From Lottia gigantea (Eukaryota; Mollusca; Gastropoda; Lottiidae): DNA of 64,000 nt. Both the position numbers and the translations under genes were made by a program. The first letter of the stretch is position 1; each line of letters starts with the position of its first letter. The stretch covers positions 926,212 through 990,211 of the forward strand of contig NW_008708898.1 in the NCBI RefSeq assembly GCF_000327385.1, written 5' to 3'. The notes below the pieces were generated by a model, which saw only the letters and a program-made list of their open reading frames with translations, made no database searches and was not told the DNA's origin. This document shows, one piece after another, positions 41,901 to 56,404 of this stretch.

Positions 41901-44900
41901 ATGAGCTAAACTCTTCTCAAATAGATAAATGAAATCCAGACAAAATTCACTTAAACTATCATTTTAAATTCCATTTTTTTTCAAATAGCAACCTTGGGCA
42001 AAACATAAGATTTTAATCTTCAAGTGTCTTCTGCTACAGTTTTTATTATTCCTTTCAGAAGCTAATTAATAAAACATGAAAGTGGTGTTGAAGAGAAAAA
42101 CGTGAATTTCATAGAAAGATAAAATGGTATGACATTCTATGATTGACTACTTAGTTCTTTCATACAAGTTTTTGATGTAAAGGAAAATGAGAGGAAATTA
42201 AAGCAGACTAGATAGTGTGGAGTAGAAACTTATTAAAAACCTGTCAATACATTTATCATGTTGAAACATGGAGGCCATCATGTACCTAACTCAATACAGG
42301 ATTAAGCTTAGTGAAGTATGGATTTATAAATGTACCATCAGAAATAAGGTAAGTGTGCTTCATTAATGCTTAGACAAATTATGTTCACTTTTAAATTATC
42401 TAGTACATATAGAATAGATCTGACTCCATCTGCCAGCTTTGATCTGACAAAATTGTTAAGCATGTCGTGGGTTATTTGATATTCTACTAATTCTGTTCCA
42501 TAAAACATTTCTTTACCATGTGGGGGGAATTCTGGAATTTTCATTGTTAAAACATTGACTATCAGCGTCTTATCTATTTTAATAGCTTTTTTGATTGATT
42601 AGCATATATTAGGAGAAGTTTGATACTATTGGTTAAATACTAGAGAAAATGATAAGGATTCCCATTAGATCATGGATGGGCTGAAAAATAAGGAAAGGAT
42701 AGTCCAGATCTGACTTGCTCATATTATTGGATTCTTTGACCCCAGTGTTCTGTCAGGACATCATAGATTTGATATATTCTAACCAACTGACCAGAGACTG
42801 CTGGCATTGTTTCTAGCAGAGCAGTTTTATCAGTACTTAGCTTTGAGCGCCCTATCAGGTATTTAGAGAGAGTAGACTTGACTAACTCAAGCCAAAACAT
42901 TAAAAAAAAAACATTGGTCATAACCCCAAACTGACTATATCTAGACATAATGTAGTATTTTACAGGTAAGAGTCAATTTCTTCAAATTTGTTTTAATTCG
43001 AGATTAAGATGTTATATTTAGTGTTTTTTCCCTGCAGGTTACTACACTCCACATTCTTCTTTAACAGTTATCTTAGGCAAAAGTCAGGTCAAAAATTGGG
43101 CTCACAAAACAAGTCAATGCTTAATAATATACAGAATTCATCAATTGTATTCACTACAACTTTTTCAAGTGTAGTCAACTAGACAATATGTATAGACAAA
43201 ATATATCAGAAATAAGGCTAAGAAAGTCTAAAGGTTTTTAAATTGAGCTCCATCAATTTAAAGAAATAATCATTTGTTCTAAAACAGGAAATGTAGTCTC
43301 ACCTGGTCTTGGTTCCATGTTATTGGGCATTCCTGGCATAGGACCACCAGTGCTACCAGGGGGCTGAAATATAAAATATACTTACTTTATTTTTCATCAG
43401 ACAATCAGAAATATAAAACTGGTAGGAATGTAACCTCAGTGGAATTTACATTGTCAGCAGATCATGGATTTGCAATCCAAATATTGAGGAGTTTTTAAAA
43501 GTTATTTATTCATACAGAAAAGATTTAAAACTCTATCCCACTCTAAAAGCAGGTGTAGTTTAGTTCTCTTTTAACAGTTAATTTTGGTCTGACTATAATT
43601 TCAATGGAGTTGTTTCCCTTTACATGTGAAACTGTTTGTTTCAGGTATATATGCCAAGTTTAACATTGACTGATAGGTAAAAACCACTTTCAATTGCCCA
43701 TAAATGTACAGGTGCAGCTACAATAGCATTCTATTATGCATTGTGTTGCACATAAAATGAACTAATCGAACCCTGAAAAAAAGTGAACCTTTTAAGATAT
43801 TATTGCTGTAATAAAAATTACATAAATAATATAACAGGGCGTACTTCAAGCCTTTACAAAAGCTAAGACACTACAAAATGCGCTCTTCAATTTTTGAAGA
43901 TATACCATGCATGTCTAGAAAATATGGCAAATGATGTAGCAAGCAACAAAAATGAATTTGTTGTTGCAGATGTATAAGTCTCCAGTATTCCTTAGATACT
44001 TACAGGATTAAAATCTATTTGATTAGGCATTCTAACACCAGGCCCTGGACCCGGACCCCGAGGGCCACCAGGATACCTTGGTGACATAAATTGCTGAAAA
44101 AAAGATAAATATCAATCAAAAAAGGCTCAAATTTCCACCACATGTGAAGGGGCTAACCTACATCATTTGCCTTACATTTTTCTAGACTTGCAAATCTAAA
44201 TTTCACCAACAAAAAAAATCCTTTACCCACATTTCAAATAAATGCACTACCATTACCAAAAAAAAAAAAAAAATACACTATCAAAAAATGTAAACAACAA
44301 AAATTGACATAGACATTATATCTTATTTTATAACGACGACGAGGGTGAGCCCCTTTTCAACTGTGGGGAGAAAACTTTTGATTTTGATATAAATTATGAA
44401 AAAATATAATTAAAAAGAAAAATTACATCAACACTACAGTACAAGATAGAAATGTGAGGATTCTTTATGCTAAAAGGGCATTTGAATTTTGGAATAAATA
44501 AATGATGCATTATATTTTTTCCTTGATGATGAATGAAGAATGATATGGATGAATCTGGTTATCTATTCAAAATGATAAAAAATGTCTGCTTTAAATGGTT
44601 AAGATGACAAGAGTGTCCCCTTTATTTAGGTTAGTGAGTAAAAGAATGATTTTGGTCAAAGGTTATGACATGATGTGTATAACAGAAAGGCTAACTAGAA
44701 AGTGCCACACATGAAGGACAGATAGAAAGAAATCTGTCTCAGAATTTAAGTCAATTTATATATATACTAATTTGTCTAAGAATATAAGTTAATTTGTTAA
44801 AATCTAAGTTAATTTTGTCAGAATCAAAGTAAATTTGTCTCAGAATTTAAGCTACTATTTTTTAATTTTGTAAGAATTGAAGTTACTTTCATAGAATCTA

Positions 44901-47900
44901 TGTTAACTTGTCAGAAGTTCTTAAATAGTTTGTCAAAATTTTGTCTCTATTATGTCTTTTAAAGTATCATGACAATAAATATTTATAATGTTTAGATTGC
45001 CCAAAAAACATTAGTAGATTTAGAGCAAACCTCCTCTGTCAAAATAAAAACCAAAGTTAAAAATAACAAAATATTCCAGAGATGACGAAATGATGTTTGG
45101 AAATGTCAGTGTCTGGTTGAACTAATCACTAACAAAATGCATGGTCTGGAACAAAAGCTATTCTGTAGCAAATCATCCTTACTTATACAGTACTTCACAT
45201 CATAGGGTTATTTTCACTTCTTTTGATTCATTCAAGATAAAAGATTGCTGCACATAAAGTTAAAACTGGGAAGAAGTAATTGCAGTACTTGGTCTTGGTT
45301 TTGAAAACAGCTAGTCCTTGTTAACATAAAGTCACAAGAGTAATAAGTCTAAAGAAGACAGTTAAAAGATTACTAATCTATCCTACAGGAGAGCATGATG
45401 AAGAAAAACTGATGTTCAATGATACTCACTTGATTTGGACCCATCATGGGCCCTGGGGTGTGAGGGGAAAGCTGAGAACCACCCTGTCAATGCAAGTCAG
45501 AAAATTTAATGATTAAAGCAGATGATATTAATAAAACAAAGGTACAACACCAATACCTTCACAGAGACATTTCATTTTGTGGGTTTCTTCAGAGCACATA
45601 CCATAGTTAAATGTGCTTTGATTGCTAGTTAGTCAATTTGCCCACTTGGACTCTTGAATTTTGACCGTAATATATATCAATATAAATAAACTCAAACATG
45701 AGGTAGTCATGCCAGGATAGATACCTAAAACACAAGATATCTTGAGACAATTTTTTTGGTTATTTGGATATCTGAATCGCAATAATGACAATTTACGTCC
45801 ATGCAGCTTCCTGGATCCTCTTGTGGTGTTCAGTGGTTACCCTCAGGGAGTACAATCCAAGATTGATCGCGATTTCAAATATAAATTCAAAGTTTTTCTC
45901 AAGTATAACTTTCACTCAGATTTTCTGAATTTAAGTATTCCAAGTTTTGCCTAAATCAAGTGATAGCTTCCCAGGGCAATCAAGACGAACAAAGTGGACG
46001 ACAACATTCTCCAAATTTTATCTGAATGTGGGTAAAAAATGTTTAAATGAAATGTCTCTTAGCTAAAAAACTAAACCCTGAGCATTCCACACCAGAAGAA
46101 AATAATCTCTTCTATACTTACAGGAAAAAAACTGGGAGGCATTGGACCACCTGGCATACCATCTTGTGGTGGCATTTGTCCTAATGGACTGGGTGCTGCC
46201 GCATTCTGGAATGACAAGAATATAATTCATAAGATCTTTGGATGTCGTTCAACAGGTAAGTGAAATATTTCACAACTTGCTTTTTCAAGACAAGGGTCAT
46301 CTATGATAAATATGTATACCTCTGCAGCCAAACCTTGGTTATAGCCATTCCACTGTCAACGCAAGCATGGAATCAACCATTTTTGTCAGTTTGCTGACAG
46401 TCTTCTGGTTTCAAAACTTTGACAGTGATTTGTAGGAAAGGGAGGGTCATTGGGTTTTAAAAGAATGTTTTGGTGGAATATAAACTGGATAGAAATAATA
46501 CATTTCAGGGCTTACATGGACAAGTCTCTTGTCATATAATTCAGATGGGGCAATAAACTGAGGCTCCATGTGCTACAGACTGCATGATAATTAATGATCA
46601 GATGATTTCTCACATGGCATAACTTTTCTTCCAATGTAAGACTCATTCATTTAGATTGTAACATGACCATGGGTAACACAATTCAGAAATACTTGGACAA
46701 ATATCATTATAATTCATGTGTTTGAATTTATGAACCATGATTGTAACAGAGATTCAGCAACTGACTAGAAATTATCAATACACTTAACAGACACGGTTCA
46801 CCGACTAGCTCTATTCTGTATAGTTCATACAGTGACTTTAAGGTGAAAAAGTGGCAAGATTGAGATTATTGATTATTTACACTGGCTGTAAACTGTGTAC
46901 AATAGTCCGAAAAACTCTACATATATTTACAAAATACAGGGCAAACTTGACATATTCCATTTAGTAATATAAAGTCTAATTCATTGTCTAATCTCTACAC
47001 TTCTTAAGTAATTTTCATTTTAAATCATCTTTTATCATTTTTCAAAGCAAATATCCATGATGAGACTGTGAAAATTTTATGAATATCAATTTCTTTTTTA
47101 AATAATATTTTGTTGATAAGATCAAAAGTGAGTGTGAGCTTGTAAAATGCAGACTTAAATGGTTTTAGTGAGAATTGATAAAATCTTTAACTTCCTCAAT
47201 TTTAAGATATAACTTGTATTTCAATATTTCTAGCTGACATTTGAATTACTTGAACATTTATTCAATTTGTTTTGTATGAAATAATTCATTGATGATTATG
47301 ACCAAATTCTGTTTTTAAGCAGCAGGCTTAAAACATAGTCAGATATTTATATTCAGATAACTGAAGATATTTTGTAATTTTTGATGTGTTGCTAGCAGGA
47401 AAACCTGTGCTACAAATGAGGCTGTCTACCACTGTCCAATACTAGGAAGATGAACTCTGAGTGAGATATAAATGCCTTGAATTTTCAAATTTGAAAATCA
47501 ATATTTGAAATCAATATTTTGAATTGCATCAGTTATTTCGACTAAAATCCAATATTGAATAAGCCTTAGGAGAAGCATAAGATTCAGAGATTAAGAGTTT
47601 AAAAGTACCACCATTCCAACCCTCAGAAAATAAAGTAGACTAATTTCTAATGTGTAAGGAGACCCATTGCTGAGATTTCCTACATCCTTAAAGAACAGAC
47701 CAGTCTTAGAACTTATATAACACTGCAAAAACTGTCATGTCCTGAATGATACGATTCATAAAATGTGTAACCAGACAGCGCTTTGCCAGTATAGTCTAAC
47801 TACCTATTATATCACTATTAAATAAGAAAATCAGGCTACAATATGATATGGGTCTGGAAACATTGTTACTTTCATTTCAACATTATATCATTCTGTTAAC

Positions 47901-50900
47901 ATGTCAATTTCAACCCAGATGACCATGCTGACAAATTCTCCGGATAGTCTTAATTTTGAAGCTTGAACATTAACTAATATATTCAATAATTTGCTTTACC
48001 AGCTTGGCATATAGAAGTAAGCTATTTCACATTCGAGAATAATAATCAGATACGCACTGGAAACTTACAATGTGGTCAATACCCTTTCACATGATTTTGG
48101 GACTAAATCTCTCAATGACTGGACTGAAGCTACTTAAACGAATTTTGACCAATCATACTTTTAGTCTCAGAAACCAGAATTATTTAGCTGAGCTAATCAG
48201 TAATAGTGTTCACAGCTCACTGTCGAAATTTAATCCTTCAAAGCCATGTGTGTCCAGAATTATCTGCGTTTGAATGTTAAAGATATATATATATATATAT
48301 ATAGAAAAGACATATATAGAAATAGTGAGTAAAATTCCTAGTTTGAAGTATTTTTCGTGGCAAATGCAAATTAAGATATACTAGTAATGAATTGTATTGA
48401 ATGTCATTTGGCTCAGAATTTTTTCAGGTCCATAAATATATTAGAGATGATTTTACATTTGAAACTATTTACCAACTTTTCACTATGGATTCATTGAACT
48501 TAAAAAATTGTGATGGTGAAAACACTGAGATCTACTAATATTATAAAATTCCATGAACAAACAGAAGGACATTACGATAATGCTTTACTGCATTACGTCC
48601 AAACCTTTTGTCATACTTCCTCCAGGACCTGGTAATACAAATTACGTTTTGATAGTATATATTGTCCAATCAAAATAGGTCCTGAAATCGAATAAAATCT
48701 AAGCCAATCAAATCAAATCACTTATTATGGATGCTTTCTTCTGGAAGGTAAAACAAAAGCAGTGTGCCATTAAATGTTTTGATTAATATGGATGATACAG
48801 AATGGAGTAAGATTTTCGGTAATGAATTGATAATGACAGAAAATCAAAATGGTATTAAGGAATCTATATAAACAGGTGTTGGCAAATTTGCATCTTTCCA
48901 CAGAACATAGCAACTATTTGAATCATTCCACAAACATGATGACTGAGAATACAAACCCTTCTCTGAGAGATATTTCAAAACATGATATTTTTATTAGATA
49001 GATGTATTAGTATGATCTAATTGATTTCTTGTCACTTACAAGATATATTTTTCTGAGTGGAATCATTTACTTGAATTATAAAATAGGTCAGAATCAATTT
49101 TTAATGATAATATTAGTCATGATCAAGTACAATTCATGCTTTTAACATTTATTCTTGATTGCAAATTACTAAATGAAATAATACAAGCCCCACATTCCAG
49201 TCAAAAGTGAAAAATAACAGAAATATTTTCTAGATGACCTAAATAATATAAGCTTAAAATGTAGTGGTGAGTACAGTATAGAGCGACAGCATGTGAGCTA
49301 TAAATAGACCACACATACAAAGCCCCAGTATAACAAACCAAGTGAAGGTAGAAAGCCTCATTTGTGCTTGGGAGTCTATTGATTATTACAGTACCATGTG
49401 ATCACCAGTGGATGAGTCCACAACAAAAACAAGGTGATCATCCTTTCGAAAATATTGACAACATCTATCACATTTACTCAATTTATGAATTATTTAATTT
49501 GATCAGACATTCCTCTCCACTATATTTTAACTACCTATACTGCAAAGCAATAAAATAAATCAACAGCTTTCAAATCAGGCTGTGTACAAAACTTCAACTT
49601 CCCTTTTTCAAACTTGTTGACATAGAAAATCAATACTGAACCATCTTTATTTTCCAGAGAAAGTTTCTTCAAAATAAAAAATGGCATAAAAAACCATGTC
49701 CTATCCCCAATAATAAAAAAAACACTATGACATCATAAAGCTATAAGGTAGTTTGTTGAAAATTAAATTGCTTGTATTCTTGACTAGAGTTCAACATAAA
49801 GTGTGTCTTTAATGTGTCCTTGACTTGTTATATGTGTAGGATAAATAATTCCTTACATTATATATAACGCAAAATATTTCCTCCTTCTATTTCTTATACT
49901 TAATCCCCTATAAATTTCTCCAAAAATAACAACTCCTTAGGTTGACAAAAAAGAAAGCAAAAAAGTTCAATAATCTTATGACAGTAGCGTTTAGGTTTCA
50001 CAAGGATCAGACAGCTTTCAATATTTCAACATCGAAACTTTTCACTTTCCAGGAAAAGCTTTAATGCCATATAACTCTATATATTTTTTTACTAACTGAT
50101 AAGAGTTATGTGCGACACTTTTCATAATCAAAATCCTACATTCAATTCAATACATGCAATTAATCAGAAACATAGCGCTGACATTTTACCATTTCAGATA
50201 TCAAATAGCACCTTAATATCAGTAATATCTTTACATGAGAATTAAAAACAGTGCGGAAGGGACAATATTCTTAACTTCTGTTGATCTCAATTGAATCATT
50301 TGTTAAATTTGAAACAAGTTGTAATTTATCAGTCACAAACACCATTTGGCTTTAAGGATGTCATAATCTAGCTCTAAGAACCAAAGACAACAAGGAAACT
50401 AAGAATAATACAAATAGAAGCTGTCAATGATACAAATATCAAAGCCAACATACATCATTTTTTTTAAATATCATGTATCAAACTTTAATCAAATGTAAAA
50501 ACTGTTATGGATAAGACAATTACTGGTAGAGAAATATATGTTGTGTATCCATAAACAATTGACAGCATCTAGCACATTCTAATACATTAAAAAAATAAAT
50601 GCATAAGAAAACTGAATTCTCTGTTGAAATTTATGATGTTGAAATAATATTTGTAATGTTGAAAGTAAATTATTGCGTCATTTCTCTGTGTGATAGACAA
50701 TAGAAAGACTTGACCGGTTATGAAATTAATGACCTTCCTCTTAGCTTTAACCTTGTTAGAGCCTGGAAGACAATACAGTACAAGACAGTACTAATGACCG
50801 TCTAGAAAGGAATGATTTTTAAGTTAAAGGAAAAAAGTTAGTGTAGAAACAGTTTTGTAATAGACCACTAGGAATCATCTTAACTTTTAGGGAATTGAAC

Positions 50901-53900
50901 ATCTAATAGTATATTCTTTCAATGTTCAGCTGGTGAAAACTTTATATTTGTGAGGTCAATATGATTAAAATGCAAATCTGGATGTTTTGTTTTTATAAAG
51001 ATGAATCTACTATCTAGATTATAACATTTTGAGAATGGATTATGCCATGATTTATCATTCCAAACAATTTCATTTCACACGAGACTAAACACCTAACCAT
51101 AGAACAAAAAACAGAAACCAACTGAATTCTGATTTGATGAGAAAATAGGTTTGGTTGTGTGATTTTTTCCACTCTAGACAATGCTTGTTTTGAGGACTGG
51201 CAAATTGTTCTGCATCTGTTTGGGCTAATGAGAACCTGCAGCACTGTTCTGCAGCAGTTTACAATGAGGGAATTATTGCCACTTAGCAATATTGCAACTG
51301 TTGATGCAGAAGTTTATCAACCACAGTCTGTAGCACACAAGATCTCAGTTTATTGACCCATTCAAACATGTCAGCCTATCAGACCTACATCAGTGACAGA
51401 CAGGGCCAGACTTGAAAAATTCACAGGTATATCTTGATCTATGCTGTCATTGAACATTGACCAACATGGTTGTAGATTAATGGGATAAACTTCTGTTCAT
51501 TACATCTTTACAACTTCCTTGTGAAAATAATTTGATTGAACTAAATTTGGACAACAGAATTAACCATTTTCTTTATTTCAAACAGTCAAAAGATATATAT
51601 AACATGCAATCTGTAGTATGCGAGACCTCAGTCTGTTGTCATAACTGAATGATTGGATGCTTTATTATGTTCTGCTGCGGGCACATGCACAGTCTTGGTC
51701 AGCCAAGAGTTTCACAAACTAACTGTGGGCACACTAGCAGACAAAATATCCCCAGTTGTTCGTTTTCCATTATATCAATAATCATGTGCGGATCATGCAA
51801 TGGATGGAAAATGAATCTGATGAGTCTTGCAGACAATATCAAACTGGTTGGATATTATAAATCCTGCTCAACACATGCTAGATTTTACTCCAGATTCGTA
51901 TGACATTAGAATCTACAACTGGGGACGTAAATTGACACCTAAAACCAAGCTGATTTTAGTGTTCTAGTCATCTGATTGGTCAATAAAAAAGATTCCTAGA
52001 TTTACATTTTTTAAATCAATGTCCCTGCATCACTGAATGAAGAAAGGTTTCTCATAAGTTTTCTTTTTTCTTTTAGGGGTGCTACGTTTGTTTTCCATAC
52101 TATGAATAGAAGTTACATTCCTTGTTGTTACCAAATGATGTAACGAGTGTCGAAGTGAGATATGCAGTCCAGTGGGCAACATGCTTTATTTTCCATAGTC
52201 AACCATCTTTATATTTCTGAATATTGTGATGGCAACTCAACTCATTTCATTTAAATTCTTAATTCAGCTTGCCATGTCCAAGATGCAAGACATATAAGTC
52301 TTCTACCTTTCATTGGAATTAAAGACATATGAAACTATATTTATGCCGCCATACAAGGAAGATTATAAACTTAAGGATGAAGGAAGAAAATAAAGAAAAG
52401 AAAAAAGAGAAAATAAGACTTACCGGAGCCATACCATTAACACTGTACCCTGAATTAACAAAACCCTGAAACACAAAAATTGAGAACAATGACTGATAAA
52501 TAAATAACATGATCTCAATATTGAAACAACAAACTAGCACATATTGATACAAATATTAAGCTTTTTTTCACCATACCTTGACCAATAAGTAAAAACTTAC
52601 ATCATGAATGAAATTGTTTAAATATGGTAGGAGATAAGGTTCATGTGAAGTTCTGGGGTTGAAGTAGTACCTTCTCATTTTTTACCCTTTGTCAATATTG
52701 CAAGTCAGCCTTAAGAAGAGAACAGTCATTTGGATGGGATAATAACCTGTAGATCCTTGTGCAAAAGATTCCTTGAAAAAGCTTGAAATTGAAAAGGCAG
52801 TTTTACCCTCATTGCTATTCCTACTTTCATAGCCCTATCAATGGAAAAATGGTGGTTAAACTCCAAAGGACACTATCCTGACAAAATTTCCCTCATTGCA
52901 TACCCATTAGTCCAATCAAGAACAGATAAATGACAAGAAACTTCAATTTAATTTAATAAATAATAATCTAATAAATATAATAATGTGTATTCGCTATACT
53001 TACATAATCATGAAATGCTTTTGCTTCACTTGAATGATCACATGTATCACGTCTTTCTGGTGCTGCACAATATAAATCCCAAAACACGCTAAAAATAGGA
53101 AAACAGAGAATATTGTAAACTGTTATCTTCTGGATAAAGACTTGCCAATTTTTCTGTATTGGTTAGTCATGTTACAACATATATAGAGCCTTGGATAGAT
53201 ACATCTTGATACAAATCTCAAATCAACAGCTTATATCAGTCACTATATCTGAACCCCAAAGTTCCAACCTACCTTCAACTTCAACATCAATTTCTTATAT
53301 AGCAGAATCAATGTAAAATTATTTAATTAGACTTACCACCACCAAGAATGTAAAAATCCAGGAGGTTCTCCTAATGTGATATTTTTCTCCCATCGTATCT
53401 ACAATTAAATGTAAAATAGTAATTAAGTGAATCTAAATAAAAAGCTGTAATATTGTATGATACGATTCCTGAAGGAAGGATAACAGTTTAGGGAAATTTT
53501 ATCCGAAAATATACAAGAATTAATGTTAGTTTGATCATAATAATTGAACATGCCAACTTGAAGACAAGAACTTGAATGACCTCAGTATTTAAGAAGCAGA
53601 ATTTCTGTTACCCAGAAAAATTAATTTGTAATCCAGAATATTAACTCTTAACATATTGCCTGCAAAATTTTTGCAGCTCTTGAAATTATGCAGCAATGTG
53701 AACCTGAAGGGCAGAAACTAAATTTTCTGTGAGAATGGTTACTATAATTTGTGATCAATACTTCTAACTATATCGAACTTCACAGAGAAGGGGTATGTAA
53801 TATCTATACTCTTTGTCACAAGAATCAATATTATGGGTATAATCTCCAGTGATAAACAAGACCCAGCACTGCTGTAGTCTTATTTAGAAGACTGAATTTG

Positions 53901-55593
53901 ATTGAGAGGAAGATCTTAGCACTAACTGAAAGTCATTCCAGAAACAATGCATGTCAAAGTTAAAATAACGAAGGTGTAAAGATTTTATAAAATAATACTT
54001 GTATATGTATAAGTGATGCAATTAAAAGCTAATCATAAGATTTTAAGAAAACTACAGCCTTTTTCACTTTTCAGAATTCAATGATACCAGTAAAAACTAT
54101 AGCTTGTGGAAAACAATACTAAACTGTGACATATCTGAACCAATCTTATTCCGACTACTGCCACTTGTTTACTGGTAAATAAATATTTGACAAGGGCATG
54201 CAAATCCTTATATGGAAAGCTTTATCTTAAGATGGACAACCCTCATATTGGCATTCATTTAGCTAATAAGCTGATATGTTTAGTTTCAGACAATTTTGAT
54301 ATGACTTGGACTATAAGACTTTATATTTTATTTTGAAATTTATATGTAGACAAGAATTTTAGACTTATTTCAAAAGACATCAAGGAGCGCGTTTGATACG
54401 ATTCAGACGAAGTTTGAAAACTGACCACAGATCACAAATAGGTCTTTTTCAGGACCATAAACAATCTAGGCTTATAATCTGAGTTTTATCTTTGGTCTTA
54501 GTTCTCTTGTATTCAATAGAAATTTTCCCCACAAGAGAAAGTGATAATCAGTCCGAAAATTTACTCTTGTCCGTATCATTTATGATTTTATCTAAAAATA
54601 ATTTAGGAGGAACATGGCACCCAATTTCCATTCTAAGAATACGTCAGAGATAAGAAGTATTCAGTGCTTGGAGGACAAAAATTATGTAGATTGTCATGCA
54701 CATGTAACAGAAGTCTTGTCAAGCTTTCCTTGCAGCACTGATAATTCAATTCAGAATGAACATGAATAATCAAGCTAGCTATATCATGGCCTATGGTACT
54801 ATTTGACAATAAAAAGTTAACAAATGAAACTGGCATTGACCACTTGCAGGAAAAATATGTGTTCACAATACTCCTTGGCACACTCCTTTTTCCTCCTCTC
54901 GTTGAAAGATAATGATTCACACTAAAAATTAATTCACTGAAGTCCAGACAGAAAGGCAGGGTTCACACAACGGTCAAACATCACCAACCAGACAGGCACA
55001 ATACAATAACAATGGGAATAATTCCAGATGATGTCCATGGGCATTAACTTACTTCTGAGAGAAATGTCTGTGCTGATTTCTGTGCCCCTACGTGTAATAA
55101 ATATTCATAAACATATAAAGCTAATCTGAAATTAGAAAAAAATAACAAAAGATTAAAAGCGGAAAAGGATTCATGGGCGCCGCCATCTTGGATTTGAGAA
55201 GGCAACGTGGGTAAATAAAAAAGATTTCTACGATAGTAAATCACTAAACTTGTATCATAATATGTTTTAAATTAATCACAGCACACTGTGTTCTATTGTG
55301 AATTCATCATTCCTTCCAAATAGATGACAACATTTCCATTAACTGAGACAAAATGTAAACAAGACGAGTACAAATGGAAACCGGAACAGCCATTAGGAAT
55401 GAGGCATCCCTCACGCGCAGGTGGAAATACTCCGCTTCAGAGACAAAGGATCGTCAATATCCAAATTAAACATAAAATATATATCCTAGCTATAATGGCT
55501 TCACATATAAATCCTTAATCTCGTGGAATTTACTCACTTTTCCCTGGCTTGAGCATCTGAAGGTACACTAGAACCTTTTCCTTTGGCATACAT
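32981..55593 (-). CDS. Single-stranded DNA-binding protein 2/3/4 (Ssdp), LDB1 partner
   Basis: SSBP2/3/4 are nuclear cofactors that bind LDB1/Chip through the N-terminal LUFS (LisH-containing) domain and stabilise LIM-homeodomain complexes. Exons on the - strand: 55538-55593, 55053-55125, 53337-53398, 53004-53088, 52424-52465, 46122-46205, 45430-45483, 44004-44093, 43303-43363, 37867-37934, 36818-36894, 36417-36477, 36037-36072, 35798-35849, 35421-35494, 35187-35250, 33674-33798, 32981-33085. All junctions are GT-AG and phases agree; 1269 nt gives 422 aa. [19 protein letters not shown] starts the protein exactly as in vertebrates. Residues 1-92 (to AKAFHDY) are almost identical to human SSBP3. 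Residues 107-388 are Pro/Gly/Met-rich and keep [15 protein letters not shown] and [12 protein letters not shown]. Residues 389-422 form a charged tail ending DNPEYFIP. The length exceeds human SSBP3 (388 aa), partly through exon 5 and the tail. The largest introns are 5 (6.2 kb) and 9 (5.4 kb). Confidence 0.97.
48140..48240 (+). repeat. Dispersed repeat family 1, intronic copy
   Basis: Contains ttgaccaatcatacttttag, ctgagctaatcagtaatag and ttcacagctcactgtcgaaa. These match the reverse complement of 61160-61250 in order. It lies in SSBP intron 5. Confidence 0.75.
48282..48380 (+). repeat. AT microsatellite and family 2 repeat, copy b
   Basis: A run of AT dinucleotides (about 48282-48302) leads directly into agaaaagacatatatagaaa and aaaattcctagttt, shared with 6871-6960. 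The AT run may be the expanding start of the repeat. SSBP intron 5. Confidence 0.6.
51674..51925. mobile_element. TTAA-type MITE, decayed copy B
   Basis: Shares gcgggcacatgcacagtctt (compare gcgggcacacgagcagtctt in copy C), atcatgtgcggatcatgcaa and ggatattataaatcctg with copy A at 8783-9124, in the same orientation. Several blocks are missing or diverged, so this is the oldest of the three copies. It is in SSBP intron 5. Boundaries are approximate. Confidence 0.7.
52424..52465 (-). CDS. SSBP exon 5, candidate cassette exon
   Basis: This 42-nt exon codes for [14 protein letters not shown] between residues 92 and 107, with ttcag acceptor and gtaagt donor and phase 0 at both ends. Human SSBP2/3/4 go directly from AKAFHDY to (S)AAAAPSP, equivalent to the exon 4 to exon 6 join. 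Skipping it would leave the frame intact. It is counted in the full-length model. Inclusion in mRNA is inferred. Confidence 0.7.
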
Positions 55594-56354
55594 GCTGAGC
55601 GATACACTCGCAGGCACCTGTCAAGACATCAGGGACGACACTGACCCCGTTGCCTTGCCAACATCAAGTAGACCTGTCAAATAGCTAGTCTCGATTGGTC
55701 GGTTAATTATAGAAATCGAGGGGTAACTTGAAACTGACTACCGTTAACATCATGCGGTACGGCGACAAAGTCGTTTTGGCTTCAAGCCAATAGATCTAGT
55801 TAGGTATTAAAAAAAGCAAAACAAAAAACATTCAAGTTTTAAGGCAGACACTTTCATCCTTTTGTTTTACAAACAATTTTCAATCATATATTATAATAAA
55901 TCTATATATAATCCAACGTATAAATTAATACACATGCATTTAGGCCTTAGATTGATTAAGAAATAATGGAACATTCCTTATTGTAGCCTAGATTTGTTCG
56001 GGTTTGTTCAATTTTATTGCCATTGTATTTGAAAATACGAGTGAAGAGTTGTGAGACCTAATTATCATGAACAAGGATGCGGATGATTTCACAGAATATC
56101 AATAAAATCACAACACAGAAATAAATGTGGGCAGAAAACCACAAATTTATCATGTATATTATTATAAGCGTAATAGACTATTGCGTAGAAAAAATATTCA
56201 AAAGATACAAATTTAGTCCCGAACATTACTGCACTTCATATACAAAATACAGGGTACGTTACATAGGTCTTTATGTTTCAGAACAAAGGTCGGGGAGGAA
56301 ATATCTTAGACAAAACGTTATGCATGGGCCGCAGAAAAACACTTAGCATTATAG

Positions 56355-56404
56355 NNNNNNNNNNNNNNNNNNNNNNNNNNNNNNNNNNNNNNNNNNNNNN
56401 NNNN
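56355..56404. other. Assembly gap (50 N)
   Basis: Exactly 50 Ns, a placeholder length, so the real gap size is unknown. It interrupts the region between the SSBP and ATG10 starts. Confidence 0.99.
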